Source of the DNA: Streptomyces sp. NRRL S-455
GTDB taxonomy: Bacteria; Actinomycetota; Actinomycetes; Streptomycetales; Streptomycetaceae
Reading direction: 5' to 3'
Assembly: GCF_000717875.1 (NCBI RefSeq)
Contig: NZ_JOCT01000001.1
Coordinates: 248,001-312,000, forward strand
Length of the DNA: 64,000 nucleotides
The notes beneath the pieces were generated by a model. The model saw only the letters and a list, made by a program, of their open reading frames with translations. It had not been told where the DNA came from and did no database searches. Positions within the stretch are counted from its first letter, which is position 1. Each line of letters opens with the position of its first letter. Below, in pieces: positions 19,128-28,259 of the stretch. The position numbers and the translations under genes are program-made.

Positions 19128-19224
19128 GGCCCCCGGCGCCCGTCCCGCACACCGGCAGGCCGGCCGCCCCGCAGCGCCCGTCGTTCCGCGCCCCAGGGCG
19201 CTCCAGCCGAGGAGCATCCACACC

Positions 19225-21921
19225 GTGAGCATGTCCGAGCAGCCGCGTGAGCCGGGTCGGGGCGGCGAGCCCGAGCCCGGCTTCACCGCCGGGCCGGGGT
19301 CTTCTCCGTTGCCGTCGGGGCCGTCAGTGGAGTCGGTGCCGTCCGGCGGGGTGTCCACGACGCCCGACGGGATTTCGCTGCCGCCTCGCGGGTCCTCGAT
19401 GTCCGCCGATGGGAGGCCAGGGCCTTTCGGCGGGCAGCCGAAGCCTTCCGGCGGGGAGTCGGCCACGTCCGACGGAGAGCCCGAGGCCACTGACGGGCGG
19501 TCCGCCACGTCCGACCTGCGGGGGGCGGGGATGTCCGACGGGCAGTCGGTGACGGGGGACGGGCCTCCCGCGGGCCTGGAGGGCCTCTCGCCCGCGTCCC
19601 CCGTGGGCAGGCTCGCGGCCACCGTCGAACGGCTCAGCCGTGAGGTGCGGGTCGCGCAGGCGGAGGCCGAGGGGCGGGCCCTGATCGAGCTCGCCAAGGG
19701 AGTCCTGGTCGAGCGGTTGAAGTGCGGCCCGGCCCAGGCCGCCCGGCAGCTCGCCGAGTTGGCCGAGCAGGCCCAGGTCAGCCCCCTGGAACTCGCCGTC
19801 GACGTCATCAACCAGGCTGCCCGGGACCGGATGTCCGAGGTGACGGACGCGTTCCTGGCCGCCACCCGGGCCGCCGACGAGGCGGAGGCCGAGTCGGCCG
19901 CCGTGCGCCTGCGCGCGGCCGAGAGCGGCGTGCTGGCGGCGGACGACACCCAGGCCGTCGCGGACGCCCTGCTGGAGCAGGCGCTGCGTCCGCTCGGCGC
20001 GGTGGCGGTGGCCATATGGGCCGCGGGCGCCGACGGTTCGCTCACCCTGGCGGGGAGCGCCGGTTTCTCACCGGCCGAGGCCACACGCTGGCGTTACGTC
20101 CCGCCGGACGTGGTGACGGTGGCGCGGCGGGGTCTCATGGAGCGCGAGGGGCAGTGGATCACCGCTCTCGGGGAGACCGGCCTGCCCACCATCGGCCTGC
20201 ACCATCATCCGGACGGCGGCAGGGTCGCTCTGCCCGCGGGCACGGGTGGACGTGTCCACGGAGTGCTGGAGATCGCCTGGCCCGCTCCCCTGCAGCCGCA
20301 GCCGCCGCAGATCGTCCGTCAGGTGGAGGCGCTGGCCGAGCTGTGCGCGCACACGCTGGAGGTGTACACGCCGCCGCAGGCAGGGGCCCAGGAACCACGG
20401 GTCCTGCCGGACGCGGCGGAGTTGATGGACCTGGCCGACGGGCTGCACGACCCCGCGCTGGTTCTGGTGCCGCACCTGGACGGTGACGGGCATCTGGTGG
20501 ACTTCCGTATCCAGCACGTCAACAGCCGTTTCCTGGACCCGGCGGGCCGGCCGCGGGCGGTCGTGAACGGCGCGCTGCTGCTGGAGGCCTACCCGATGGC
20601 CGCCGGGGACAGTGAGCTGTTCCAGCGTGTCGAGCGGGTCTACGCCACCGGTGAGCCGTTCCGGGCGCGCCGGATGAACCTCACCGCTCTGGTCGACCAG
20701 GTTCCGCTCTCGGCGGTCGCGGACATCAGCGTCAGCAGGCACGGCAGTTCCGTACTGCTGATCTGGCGCATCGAGGACGAGACGGCGCGCCTCGCGAGCC
20801 TGCTGCAGCACGCCCAGCGTCTCGGCCGGATCGGCGGCTTCGAGGAGAACGTGCTGACCGGTGAGATCACCTGGAACGGGCAGCTCTTCGACCTCTACGG
20901 ACGTCCGCAGTCGAGCACCCCGGTGCCGCTGGAGGAGCTGCCGTCCCACGCGCACCCGGACGACGGCGTCTCCATCCGCCGTTTCCTGCGCACGTTGCTG
21001 CACCACCGGCGGCCGGCGGCCGCGGCGTTCCGGTTGCAGCGGCCGGACGGGGTGACCCGTCACATCCGGATCGTCGCCGAGCCCGTGCTCGACACGGACG
21101 ACAGGCTGCTGCTGCTCCGGGGCGCCTGCCAGGACATCTCGGCCCAGCACTGGACGGAGGTGGCGCTCGCCGCCACGCGCGACCAGCTGGCGCACACCGA
21201 GCAGCAGGCCACCGAACGCAACCGGCTGACCCTGCAGTTGCAGCATGCGATCATGCCGCCGACGCAGGCGCCGTTGCAGGTGGCCGGTCTTCAGGTGGCC
21301 GTCCGCTACCGGCCGGCCGAGACGGAGCAGTTGGTGGGCGGCGACTGGTACGACGCCGTCGTGCTGCCGTCCGGGCTGGTGCTGCTGTGCGTGGGGGACG
21401 TGGCGGGGCACGGCATCGAGGCCGCCACCAGCATGGTCGTACTTCGCAACGCCCTGCGCGGTCTGGCGGTGACCGGCGCCGGGCCGGGCCAGCTGCTGTC
21501 CTGGCTCAACATCGTGGCGCACCATCTGACGGGTGCCGTCACCGCGACGGCGGTCTGCGGACTCTACGACCCTGTACGGCGCACGCTGCGCTGGGCCCGG
21601 GCCGGCCACCTGCCGCCCGTACTGGTCCGGGACTCCGAGGCGGCTCCGCTGCCCCTGGTCAAGGGGTTGCTGCTGGGAGCGGTGCCCGAGGCCACGTACG
21701 AGGAGGAGGAGATCGAACTGGCCCCGGAGGACACCCTGTTGATGTACACGGACGGTCTGATCGAACGTCGCGACCGGCCCGTGGAGGAGTCCCTGACCCA
21801 CCTGCTGACCACCGCGCGCACGGCGCCCGCCAGTCTCGACCAGCAGCTGGACCGCCTGCTGACCTACAGCAAGTCGGACACGGACGACGACACCTGCATC
21901 GTCGGCATCCGGGTGGGGTGA
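19225..21921 (+). CDS. ANTAR-GAF-PAS-SpoIIE phosphatase with disordered N-terminus
   Basis: 898 aa. Residues 1-125 are Gly/Ser/Pro/Asp-rich with loose repeats. Residues 145-198 read RALIELAKGVLVERLKCGPA...SPLELAVDVINQA, an ANTAR domain of the kind that binds nascent RNA in antitermination. GAF-like (about 210-375) and two PAS-like regions (about 390-520, 530-650) follow. The C-terminal PP2C/SpoIIE domain (about 680-895) has GGDWYDAVVL, VGDVAGHGIEA and YTDGLIERRD. GTG 19225 is chosen because GAGGAG lies 10 bases upstream. It follows the hybrid kinase by about 100 bases and is probably co-transcribed, linking that kinase to partner switching. The target is unknown. Confidence 0.88.
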   Translation: MSMSEQPREPGRGGEPEPGFTAGPGSSPLPSGPSVESVPSGGVSTTPDGISLPPRGSSMSADGRPGPFGGQPKPSGGESATSDGEPEATDGRSATSDLRGAGMSDGQSVTGDGPPAGLEGLSPASPVGRLAATVERLSREVRVAQAEAEGRALIELAKGVLVERLKCGPAQAARQLAELAEQAQVSPLELAVDVINQAARDRMSEVTDAFLAATRAADEAEAESAAVRLRAAESGVLAADDTQAVADALLEQALRPLGAVAVAIWAAGADGSLTLAGSAGFSPAEATRWRYVPPDVVTVARRGLMEREGQWITALGETGLPTIGLHHHPDGGRVALPAGTGGRVHGVLEIAWPAPLQPQPPQIVRQVEALAELCAHTLEVYTPPQAGAQEPRVLPDAAELMDLADGLHDPALVLVPHLDGDGHLVDFRIQHVNSRFLDPAGRPRAVVNGALLLEAYPMAAGDSELFQRVERVYATGEPFRARRMNLTALVDQVPLSAVADISVSRHGSSVLLIWRIEDETARLASLLQHAQRLGRIGGFEENVLTGEITWNGQLFDLYGRPQSSTPVPLEELPSHAHPDDGVSIRRFLRTLLHHRRPAAAAFRLQRPDGVTRHIRIVAEPVLDTDDRLLLLRGACQDISAQHWTEVALAATRDQLAHTEQQATERNRLTLQLQHAIMPPTQAPLQVAGLQVAVRYRPAETEQLVGGDWYDAVVLPSGLVLLCVGDVAGHGIEAATSMVVLRNALRGLAVTGAGPGQLLSWLNIVAHHLTGAVTATAVCGLYDPVRRTLRWARAGHLPPVLVRDSEAAPLPLVKGLLLGAVPEATYEEEEIELAPEDTLLMYTDGLIERRDRPVEESLTHLLTTARTAPASLDQQLDRLLTYSKSDTDDDTCIVGIRVG

Positions 21922-22271
21922 GACGCGCCGTCGGTGAGCCCGCTCCGGGCGGCTGCCATGACGGCGAGAACGTCCTGCGCGGCGGAGTTCCTGGACGACA
22001 GGCAGTCCGTTCGGCGTGATGGCGAGCGCGCCGAGGACTTCGCTGTCACCGGCGTGTACGGCCCGGGTGACCGGGTCGCGGGTCTGCTGCAGGAACACCT
22101 GCTGGGCAGGGCGGCGGACGGGTCCTGCTCGTTCCCGCCAACCGCTTCGGCCACATCGCACACAGCACTTGATCCGGGCCGCCTCCACCCCGGTCGGCGC
22201 CAAGCTCGGCAAAGCACTGATGGGCTGACGCCTGACCGGCCAGGCGGCTCGGCCCTGGGATTCAAGGCCTT
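21922..22271. other. Intergenic spacer between convergent genes, nothing recognised
   Basis: 350 bases between the phosphatase and pcaJ. All frames give short translations without codon bias or ribosome sites. No clear hairpin terminator was found by eye. Confidence 0.5.
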
Positions 22272-22964
22272 CTACGGCAGCGTGATTCCGAGTCGCTCCG
22301 CCAGCTCACGGGCGCTGACGCCGTACGTCTCGCGGATCCGTACGCCGTCGGGGCCGACATCGAAGACGCCGCAGTCCGTGTAGACGCGGCTGACGCAGCC
22401 GACGCCGGTGAGCGGGTAGGTGCACCGCGGCACGAGCTTCGGCTCACCGGAGCGAGTGAAGAGCGTCATCATCACGTAGACCTCCTTCGCGCCGATGGCG
22501 AGGTCCATGGCGCCGCCCACGGCGGGGATGTCGTCGGGCTTACCGGTGTGCCAGTTGGCGAGGTCGCCGTCGAAGGCGACCTGGTACGCCCCGAGGACGC
22601 AGACATCGAGGTGCCCGCCGCGCATCATCGCGAAGGAGTCGGCGTGGTGGAAGTACGCCGCCCCCGGCAGCTCGGTCACCGGGACCTTGCCGGCGTTGGT
22701 CAGATCGGGGTCGACCGCCTGGCCCTCGGCCTTCGGCCCCATGTTGAGCATGCCGTTCTCGGTGTGCAGCACCACCCCGGAATCGGCCGGCAGGTGGTCG
22801 GCGATCCTGGTGGGCTGCCCGATCCCGAGGTTGACGAAGGCGCCGGCCGGGATGTCGCGTGCGATGACGGCGGCCAGCTCGTCCATCGAGAGCCGGCGGT
22901 CGGCGTTCTGCGGCGCCCCGGTGGGCGCCTCGCCGCTCGGCGTGGTGGTGGGCGGGGTGGTCAT
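22272..22964 (-). CDS. pcaJ: 3-oxoadipate CoA-transferase subunit B
   Basis: 230 aa. With PcaI it moves CoA from succinyl-CoA to 3-oxoadipate in the beta-ketoadipate pathway. The catalytic Glu sits in HTENGMLNMGP (family motif ENGxLG). DVCVLGAYQVAFDGDLANW and GGAMDLAIGAKEV are typical of the beta subunit. Its ATG overlaps the pcaI stop (ATGA, 22961-22964), so the two are translationally coupled. The closely related succinyl-CoA:acetoacetate transferase is the main alternative; the neighbouring thiolase favours PcaJ. Confidence 0.88.
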   Translation of the reverse strand: MTTPPTTTPSGEAPTGAPQNADRRLSMDELAAVIARDIPAGAFVNLGIGQPTRIADHLPADSGVVLHTENGMLNMGPKAEGQAVDPDLTNAGKVPVTELPGAAYFHHADSFAMMRGGHLDVCVLGAYQVAFDGDLANWHTGKPDDIPAVGGAMDLAIGAKEVYVMMTLFTRSGEPKLVPRCTYPLTGVGCVSRVYTDCGVFDVGPDGVRIRETYGVSARELAERLGITLP

Positions 22965-23656
22965 CGAGCCCCCTGCACGGTGTAGTGGCGGGCGTCGACC
23001 CGGACGACCCGGTCGACGTAGATGGACGGGGTGACGATCGCCTCGGGGTCGAGCATTCCGGGCTCGACGACCTTGCCCACCTGGACGATGGTCGTGGTCG
23101 CGGCGGTCGCCATGACCGGACCGAAGTTGCGGGCGGTCTTGCGGTAGACGAGATTGCCCAGCGTGTCCGCTACGTGCGCGCCGATCAGCGCGTAGTCGCC
23201 CTTGATGGGGTACTCGAGCAGGTACGTGCGGCCGTCGATCTCACGCTGCTCCTTGCCCTCGGCCAGCGGCGTGCCGACCGCGGTCGGGCAGTAGAACGCG
23301 CCGATGCCGGCACCGGCCGCACGCATCCGCTCGGCGAGATTTCCCTGGGGCACCACCTCGAGTTCGATCTTCCCCGCGCGGTAGAGGCCGTCGAAGACCC
23401 AGGAATCGGCCTGGCGCGGAAAGGAGCACAGCACCTTGCGCACCCGGCCGGCGGCCAGCAGCGCGGCCAGCCCGACATCGCCGTTGCCCGCGTTGTTGGA
23501 CACGATCGTGAGGTCTTTCGCCCCCTGCCGGATGAGCGCGTCGATCAGATCGAACGGCATTCCGGCCAGACCGAAGCCGCCGACGAGCACGGTGGACCCG
23601 TCCTCGATCCCGGCGACCGCCGCGTCGGCGCTTTCGAGTATCTCCGCCCTGCTCAC
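22961..23656 (-). CDS. pcaI: 3-oxoadipate CoA-transferase subunit A
   Basis: 231 aa. Alpha subunit of the transferase: DGSTVLVGGFGLAGMPFDLI near the start, SNNAGNGDVGLAALLAAGRV for CoA binding, and PRQADSWVFD. GTG 23656 overlaps the thiolase stop (GTGA), so the start is set by the gene junction. The middle gene of a tightly packed pcaF-pcaI-pcaJ operon with 4-base overlaps at both ends. As for pcaJ, a succinyl-CoA:3-ketoacid transferase role is possible. Confidence 0.88.
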   Translation of the reverse strand: MSRAEILESADAAVAGIEDGSTVLVGGFGLAGMPFDLIDALIRQGAKDLTIVSNNAGNGDVGLAALLAAGRVRKVLCSFPRQADSWVFDGLYRAGKIELEVVPQGNLAERMRAAGAGIGAFYCPTAVGTPLAEGKEQREIDGRTYLLEYPIKGDYALIGAHVADTLGNLVYRKTARNFGPVMATAATTTIVQVGKVVEPGMLDPEAIVTPSIYVDRVVRVDARHYTVQGAR

Positions 23657-24858
23657 CGGGCCACCCCCGTGACGTCGCAGTTCTCGAGCACGACCGCCAG
23701 CCCCTGACCGACCCCGATGCAGATCGCGGCGACGCCGTAGCGCTGCCCTGTCTCGCGCAGCACCTTGGCAAGCGTGGCGAGGATGCGACCGCCGGAGGCG
23801 CCCAGCGGGTGCCCGATCGCGATGGCACCGCCCTTCTGGTTGACGATGCCGGGGTCCACCTTCCACGCGTCGAGGCAGGCGAGCGACTGCACGGCGAAGG
23901 CCTCGTTGAGCTCGATCGCGCCCACCTGGTCCCAGCCGATCCCGGCCCGCGCCAGCGCGCGACGCGCGGCCTCGACCGGGGCGTAGCCGAAGTCCTGCGG
24001 CTCCAGCGCCATCACCCCGCGGCCGGCGATGCGGGCGATCGGCTCGGACCCGATCGTGGCCGCTGCCTTCTCGCTGCCCAGCAGCACCGCGGACGCGCCG
24101 TCGCTGAGCGGGCTGGCGTTGCCCGCGGTGATGGTGCCGCCGCGCTCCGGTTGCCGGAAGACCGGCTTGAGCCCGGCCAGCACCTCCGGCGTGGATCCGG
24201 CCCGGATGCCCTCGTCGCGGGTCAGGCCGACGCCCTCGACCGGCACCACGAGGTCGTCGTAGAAGCCCGACTCCCACGCCTGGTCGGCGAGTTGGTGGGA
24301 GCGTGCCGCGAACTCGTCCTGCCGTTCACGGGAGATGCCGAAACGCTCCCGCAGCTGCTCGTTGGCCTCGCCGAGGCTGACGGTCCACTCCTTCGGCATC
24401 CGCGGGTTGACCAGCCGCCAGCCGAGGGTGGTGGAGGCCGCGGTGACGTCACCGGCCGGGAACGGTTTCGCCGACTTGGGCAGCACCCAGGGGGCGCGCG
24501 TCATCGACTCCACGCCGCCGGTCAGCACCACCTCGGCATCGCCGGACTCGATCGCCCGGCTGGCGGCCATCGCCGCGTCGAGACTCGAGCCGCACAGCCG
24601 GTTGACCGTGGTGCCGGGCACGCTCACCGGAAGCCCGGCGAGCAGCGCCGCCATACGACCGACATTGCGGTTCTCCTCGCCGGCACCGTTGGCGTTGCCC
24701 CACACCACGTCGTCGATCGCGGCGTGGTCGAGGCCCGGCACCTTGTCGAGCGTCGAGGTGATCGCGGCAGCGGCGAGATCGTCGGGGCGGACACCGGCCA
24801 GGGCGCCGCCGAAGCGGCCGAACGGCGTCCGCGTCGCGGCGTACAGGAAAGCACTCAT
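23653..24858 (-). CDS. pcaF: Beta-ketoadipyl-CoA thiolase (acetyl-CoA acyltransferase)
   Basis: 401 aa. Cleaves 3-oxoadipyl-CoA to succinyl-CoA and acetyl-CoA. The acyl-accepting Cys lies in VNRLCGSSLDA, the general-base His in IAIGHPLGASGGRIL, and the second Cys in AAICIGVGQG. ATG 24858 begins MSAFLYAATRTPFGRFGG, the usual thiolase start; an upstream frame to 24927 lies in the LysR promoter. First gene of the operon, divergent from the LysR gene. No ring-cleavage genes (pcaGH, pcaB, pcaD) are in the window. Confidence 0.92.
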   Translation of the reverse strand: MSAFLYAATRTPFGRFGGALAGVRPDDLAAAAITSTLDKVPGLDHAAIDDVVWGNANGAGEENRNVGRMAALLAGLPVSVPGTTVNRLCGSSLDAAMAASRAIESGDAEVVLTGGVESMTRAPWVLPKSAKPFPAGDVTAASTTLGWRLVNPRMPKEWTVSLGEANEQLRERFGISRERQDEFAARSHQLADQAWESGFYDDLVVPVEGVGLTRDEGIRAGSTPEVLAGLKPVFRQPERGGTITAGNASPLSDGASAVLLGSEKAAATIGSEPIARIAGRGVMALEPQDFGYAPVEAARRALARAGIGWDQVGAIELNEAFAVQSLACLDAWKVDPGIVNQKGGAIAIGHPLGASGGRILATLAKVLRETGQRYGVAAICIGVGQGLAVVLENCDVTGVAR

Positions 24859-24883
24859 GGCAGCGACGCTAGTCCCGGGCCGC

Positions 24884-24905
24884 GATATTCTGAAGTACGT
24901 ATATC
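24884..24905. promoter_or_regulatory. LysR-type operator candidate GATAT-N12-ATATC
   Basis: A dyad in the 71-base gap between pcaF and the LysR gene. It has the right size and A/T-rich arms for a LysR recognition site. A further ATAT repeat runs into the LysR ribosome region. Confidence 0.5.
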
Positions 24906-24929
24906 CGAACCGATTGATATGGATCACAT

Positions 24930-25811
24930 ATGGATCTGCGCCACCTGCGGTACTTCGTGGCGGTGGCCGAGGAGCGTCACTTCGGTCGCGCCGCCGAGCG
25001 GCTCCACATGGCCCAGCCGCCGCTCTCCCAGCAGATCCGCCAGTTGGAAGCCGAGCTCGGCGTCGAGTTGCTCCACCGCACCACCCGCCGCGTCGACCTC
25101 ACCGAGGCCGGCCGGGCCTACCTGGAACGGGCACGCACGATCCTCGCCGACGTCGACGAGGCCGCCCACCACGCACGGCGCGTCGCGGCCGGCTCGGTGG
25201 GACACCTCGCGATCGGGTGCGTGGGCTCGGCGACGTACAGCCTCCTGCCCGCACTCTCGCGGCGGCTCTCGGAGGAGCTTCCGGGCGTCGACTTCTCCTT
25301 CCGCGGCGAGATGCTCGCGCCCGACCAGGTCGAGGCGCTGCGCACCGGGGCGATCGACGTCGCGCTGCTGCGCCCTCCGGCGGCCGACCTCTCCCTCGCC
25401 GTGCACACCCTGCGACAGGACCGGCTCGTCGTCGCCGCCCCCGCCGACCATCCCCTCGCCCGTCGGTCACGGCTGCGTGCCGCGGACCTCGCCGGGGCCG
25501 ACCTGATCGTGCACTCCGCCGACCGCCGGTCGGTGATGTACGACGTCGTACTGGGCCTCCTGCGCGACGCCGGCGTCGAGCCGCACATCCGTCACGAGGT
25601 CGCCGAGACCTCGACCCTGATCACGCTCGTGGCCGGCGGCCTCGGCATCGCCGTCGTGCCCGAGCCCGTGACCGCCTTGGCGCTCAACGGCGTCGTCTAC
25701 CTGCCGCTGGCCGGGGCCGACGCACGCGTGGAGCTGGCCGTCGCCCACCGCGCCGACCGCTCCGAGCCGCATCTGGAGCGCACCGTGGGGATCATCCGGG
25801 CGACCCTCTGA
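24930..25811 (+). CDS. LysR-family regulator of the pcaFIJ operon
   Basis: 293 aa. The N-terminal helix-turn-helix reads HLRYFVAVAEERHFGRAAERL and MAQPPLSQQIRQLEAELGVEL. The C-terminal domain is a two-lobed effector-binding fold (GHLAIGCVGSATYSLLPAL, VAGGLGIAVVPEP). It is divergent from pcaF with 71 bases between starts, the classic layout for a LysR activator and its target. The effector is probably a pathway intermediate such as 3-oxoadipate or cis,cis-muconate; this is inference. Confidence 0.9.
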   Translation: MDLRHLRYFVAVAEERHFGRAAERLHMAQPPLSQQIRQLEAELGVELLHRTTRRVDLTEAGRAYLERARTILADVDEAAHHARRVAAGSVGHLAIGCVGSATYSLLPALSRRLSEELPGVDFSFRGEMLAPDQVEALRTGAIDVALLRPPAADLSLAVHTLRQDRLVVAAPADHPLARRSRLRAADLAGADLIVHSADRRSVMYDVVLGLLRDAGVEPHIRHEVAETSTLITLVAGGLGIAVVPEPVTALALNGVVYLPLAGADARVELAVAHRADRSEPHLERTVGIIRATL

Positions 25812-25940
25812 GACACCCACCGTCACCGACCAGCGAGGCCGCAGGCGGACCGCACCCGCGACCACTCGATCCCGGCGTCCGTCAGCGCGGCGACCCTTGG
25901 TGCGGGCGCGCTTCGACCGGACGAACAAGGGTCCTTCCGC

Positions 25941-26345
25941 TCAGCGCGCGCCAGCCAGCCGCAGGGCGAAGTCGCCGTACTCGTATACGACCTGATCTTC
26001 CGTCAGGTTACCGTCCTCGCGGTACCAGAGGGGCACGCCCATCCCGAGATCCAGGATCGTGTACGAGGTGAGCTTCACCGTGGTGACGCTGAAGCGCCCG
26101 GCCCGCACGCCGTCGCTGAGCAGCGTCCGGATGGCCTGCTCGTAGGCGGCACGCCGCCGCAGGACCTCCGTACGGGCGGGGCTCCTCCAGGCTGCGGATC
26201 TCCCGGGTCCCCACGAACGCTTCCAGGCGGTGCCGGGCGTGGTAACGGACATGAGCCTCGGCGGCCCGGCGCAGCCGCTGCACCACGTCCTCACATCCCG
26301 CGACCGCAGCGCGGTGGTCCTCCCGGGAGCGGCCGGCTCGCGGAC
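25941..26345 (-). pseudogene. TetR-family regulator remnant, 5' truncated and frameshifted
   Basis: The 3' part reads RTEVLRRRAAYEQAIRTLL to the end ...ALRLAGAR. The part before it (VVQRLRRAAEAHVRYHARH, TREIRSLEEP) is in another frame. The two join cleanly if one C is removed from the CCCC run at 26178-26181, so a single-base insertion breaks the gene, or the run was misread. The helix-turn-helix is missing upstream of 26345, where the stress promoter of the next gene begins. The truncation makes it non-functional even if the frameshift is a sequencing error. Confidence 0.7.
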
Positions 26346-26358
26346 ATGACGCGCGCCT

Positions 26359-26383
26359 GTATCACCTGCGCGAACGGGGGTAT
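26359..26383 (+). promoter_or_regulatory. SigB-type promoter candidate GTAT-N15-GGGTAT
   Basis: -35 GTAT at 26359-26362, 15-base spacer, -10 GGGTAT at 26378-26383, 44 bases before the hemerythrin start. Fits the Streptomyces stress sigma-factor consensus GNNT-N14-16-GGGTAY as I recall it. Confidence 0.5.
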
Positions 26384-26427
26384 CGGGTGAAGCGGGCCGT
26401 ATAGCCGTTCGAAGAAGAGGAGTCACT

Positions 26428-26925
26428 GTGTCGTCCGCTGACGTCGTCGAGCTCATCCTGCAGGACCACCGTCGTATGGAAGAGCTCTTCCGCACCCTGC
26501 GCAACGTCGAAGCCGACCGTGCCGCCGCGCTGGAGGAGTTCGCGGACCTGCTCATCGCGCATGCCTCGGCCGAGGAGGACAAGGTCTACCCCGCCCTGCG
26601 CCGCTACAAGAACGTGGACGGCGAGGACGTCGACCACGGTGTCCACGAGCATCACGAGGCCAACGCGGCGCTGCTCGCCCTGCTGGAGGTGGACGACACC
26701 GCCTCCGAGGAGTGGGAGGACAAGCTGGAAGAGCTGGTCACGGCCGTCAACCACCACGCGGACGAGGAGGAGCGGACCCTCCTCAACGACGCCCGGCAGA
26801 ACGTCAGCGACGACCGCCGGGCCGAGCTGGGCCGGATGTTCCGCCAGTCGCGCGCCGAGTACCTGGACGCCGGCTGCGGCAGGGTCGAGAACGTGCGGAA
26901 GCTGGTGACCTCCGCCAGCGATTGA
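26428..26925 (+). CDS. Hemerythrin HHE domain protein
   Basis: 165 aa. An all-helical di-iron protein, with iron ligands expected in QDHRRMEELF, HASAEEDKVYP, HEHHEANAAL and HHADEEERTLL. Such proteins bind O2 or NO, or protect against peroxide. The GTG start has GAGGAG 5 bases upstream. A SigB-type promoter candidate precedes it, and a phospholipase D-type gene follows by 39 bases, probably in the same transcript. The exact ligand is unknown. Confidence 0.9.
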   Translation: MSSADVVELILQDHRRMEELFRTLRNVEADRAAALEEFADLLIAHASAEEDKVYPALRRYKNVDGEDVDHGVHEHHEANAALLALLEVDDTASEEWEDKLEELVTAVNHHADEEERTLLNDARQNVSDDRRAELGRMFRQSRAEYLDAGCGRVENVRKLVTSASD

Positions 26926-26964
26926 CCGGTTCGCCGCGCACACAGTTTTCGTGAAGGGGAAGGC

Positions 26965-28182
26965 ATGACCAGCACCCAGGACGCGCCGTCGTCCACCGTC
27001 CGCGCGGTGGACGACGAAGCGTCCCCCGCCGAGCGGGCGGTACGGATACGGCGCCGGCTGGAGCGTCTGATCGGCATCGCCGCCACCGAGGGGAACACGC
27101 TGGTCGCCTTGCGCAACGGGGACGAGATCTTCCCGGCGATGCTCGACGCCATCCGCTCCGCGGAGCACACCGTGGACATGATGACGTTCGTCTACTGGAA
27201 GGGCGCCATCGCCCGGGACTTCGCACACGCGTTGGCCGACCGCGCCCGGGCCGGGGTACGGGTGCGGCTGCTGCTGGACGGCTTCGGCAGCCGGCTGATC
27301 GACAAGGACCTGCTGGCGGAGATGGGCCGGGCGGGCGTCCAGGTGTCCTGGTTCCGCAAACCGCTGTACCTGTCACCGCTCAAGCAGAACCACCGCTGCC
27401 ACCGCAAGGTGCTGGTCGTGGACGAGGAGGTGGCCTTCACCGGCGGTGTCGGGATCGCCGAGGAGTGGTGCGGCGACGCCCGCAACCCGCACGAGTGGCG
27501 GGACACACACGTCAAGGTGCGCGGGCCGGCCGTGGACGGCATCGCGGCGGCGTTCGCGCAGAACTGGGCCGAGTGCCACGACGAACTCTTCGACGAACGC
27601 GACCGGTTCACCGGCCATGACCGTGAGGGCGACGCGGTGGTGCAGGTGGTGCGCGGTTCGGCGGGCTTCGGCTGGCAGGACATGCAGACCCTGATCCGGG
27701 TCGTGATCGAGTCCGCCGAGGAGCGGCTCCGGCTGGCCACCGCCTACTTCTCCCCGGACGCCTACTTCGTCGACCTGCTGTGCGACGCCGCACGGCGCGG
27801 GGTGCAGGTGGAGATCCTGCTGCCCGGGCCGCACACCGACAAGCGGGTCTGCCAACTGGCCGGACACCACTTCTACGAGGAGCTGCTCGCCTGCGGAGTG
27901 AGGATCCACCAGTACCAGCCGACCATGTTGCACACCAAGGTCATCACCGTGGACCGCGCGGTGGCCCTCGTCGGGTCGACCAACTTCAACCGGCGCTCCC
28001 TGGACCACGATGAGGAAGTCATGCTCGCCGTCCTGGACGAGGAGTTCACCGCGACCCTGGACGCGCACTTCGACACCGACACGGAGGCCGCGGAGCTCAT
28101 CCGGTCAGGCCGCTGGAAGAGGCGCGCCACGCTCCAGCGTGCCCGCGAAGCCGTTGTCCAGCCCATCCGGCGCTTCCTGTGA
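26965..28182 (+). CDS. Cardiolipin synthase-like phospholipase D family protein
   Basis: 405 aa. Two HKD motifs: HRKVLVVDEEVAFTGG and HTKVITVDRAVALVGSTNF, each with the following Gly/Asn region. The layout matches bacterial ClsB/ClsC-type cardiolipin synthases that join two phosphatidylglycerols or use phosphatidylethanolamine. No N-terminal membrane helices are visible, unlike ClsA. GAAGGGGAAGG lies before the ATG. It probably shares the stress promoter of the hemerythrin gene, which would tie it to membrane remodelling under stress. Other PLD-family activities are possible. Confidence 0.82.
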   Translation: MTSTQDAPSSTVRAVDDEASPAERAVRIRRRLERLIGIAATEGNTLVALRNGDEIFPAMLDAIRSAEHTVDMMTFVYWKGAIARDFAHALADRARAGVRVRLLLDGFGSRLIDKDLLAEMGRAGVQVSWFRKPLYLSPLKQNHRCHRKVLVVDEEVAFTGGVGIAEEWCGDARNPHEWRDTHVKVRGPAVDGIAAAFAQNWAECHDELFDERDRFTGHDREGDAVVQVVRGSAGFGWQDMQTLIRVVIESAEERLRLATAYFSPDAYFVDLLCDAARRGVQVEILLPGPHTDKRVCQLAGHHFYEELLACGVRIHQYQPTMLHTKVITVDRAVALVGSTNFNRRSLDHDEEVMLAVLDEEFTATLDAHFDTDTEAAELIRSGRWKRRATLQRAREAVVQPIRRFL

Positions 28183-28259
28183 CACGAGGCTGCCCGTCTC
28201 CCTGCTTCTCCCCTCTCAGCGCTTCCCCCCTCGCCAAGGTCGGCTGGGCCCGTGATGCC

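Noticed and set aside
15231..20084. 1,617-codon minus-strand open frame opposite the hybrid kinase
   Set aside because: Mirrors the HAMP repeats on the wrong strand. The plus strand has clear kinase, ATPase and receiver motifs.
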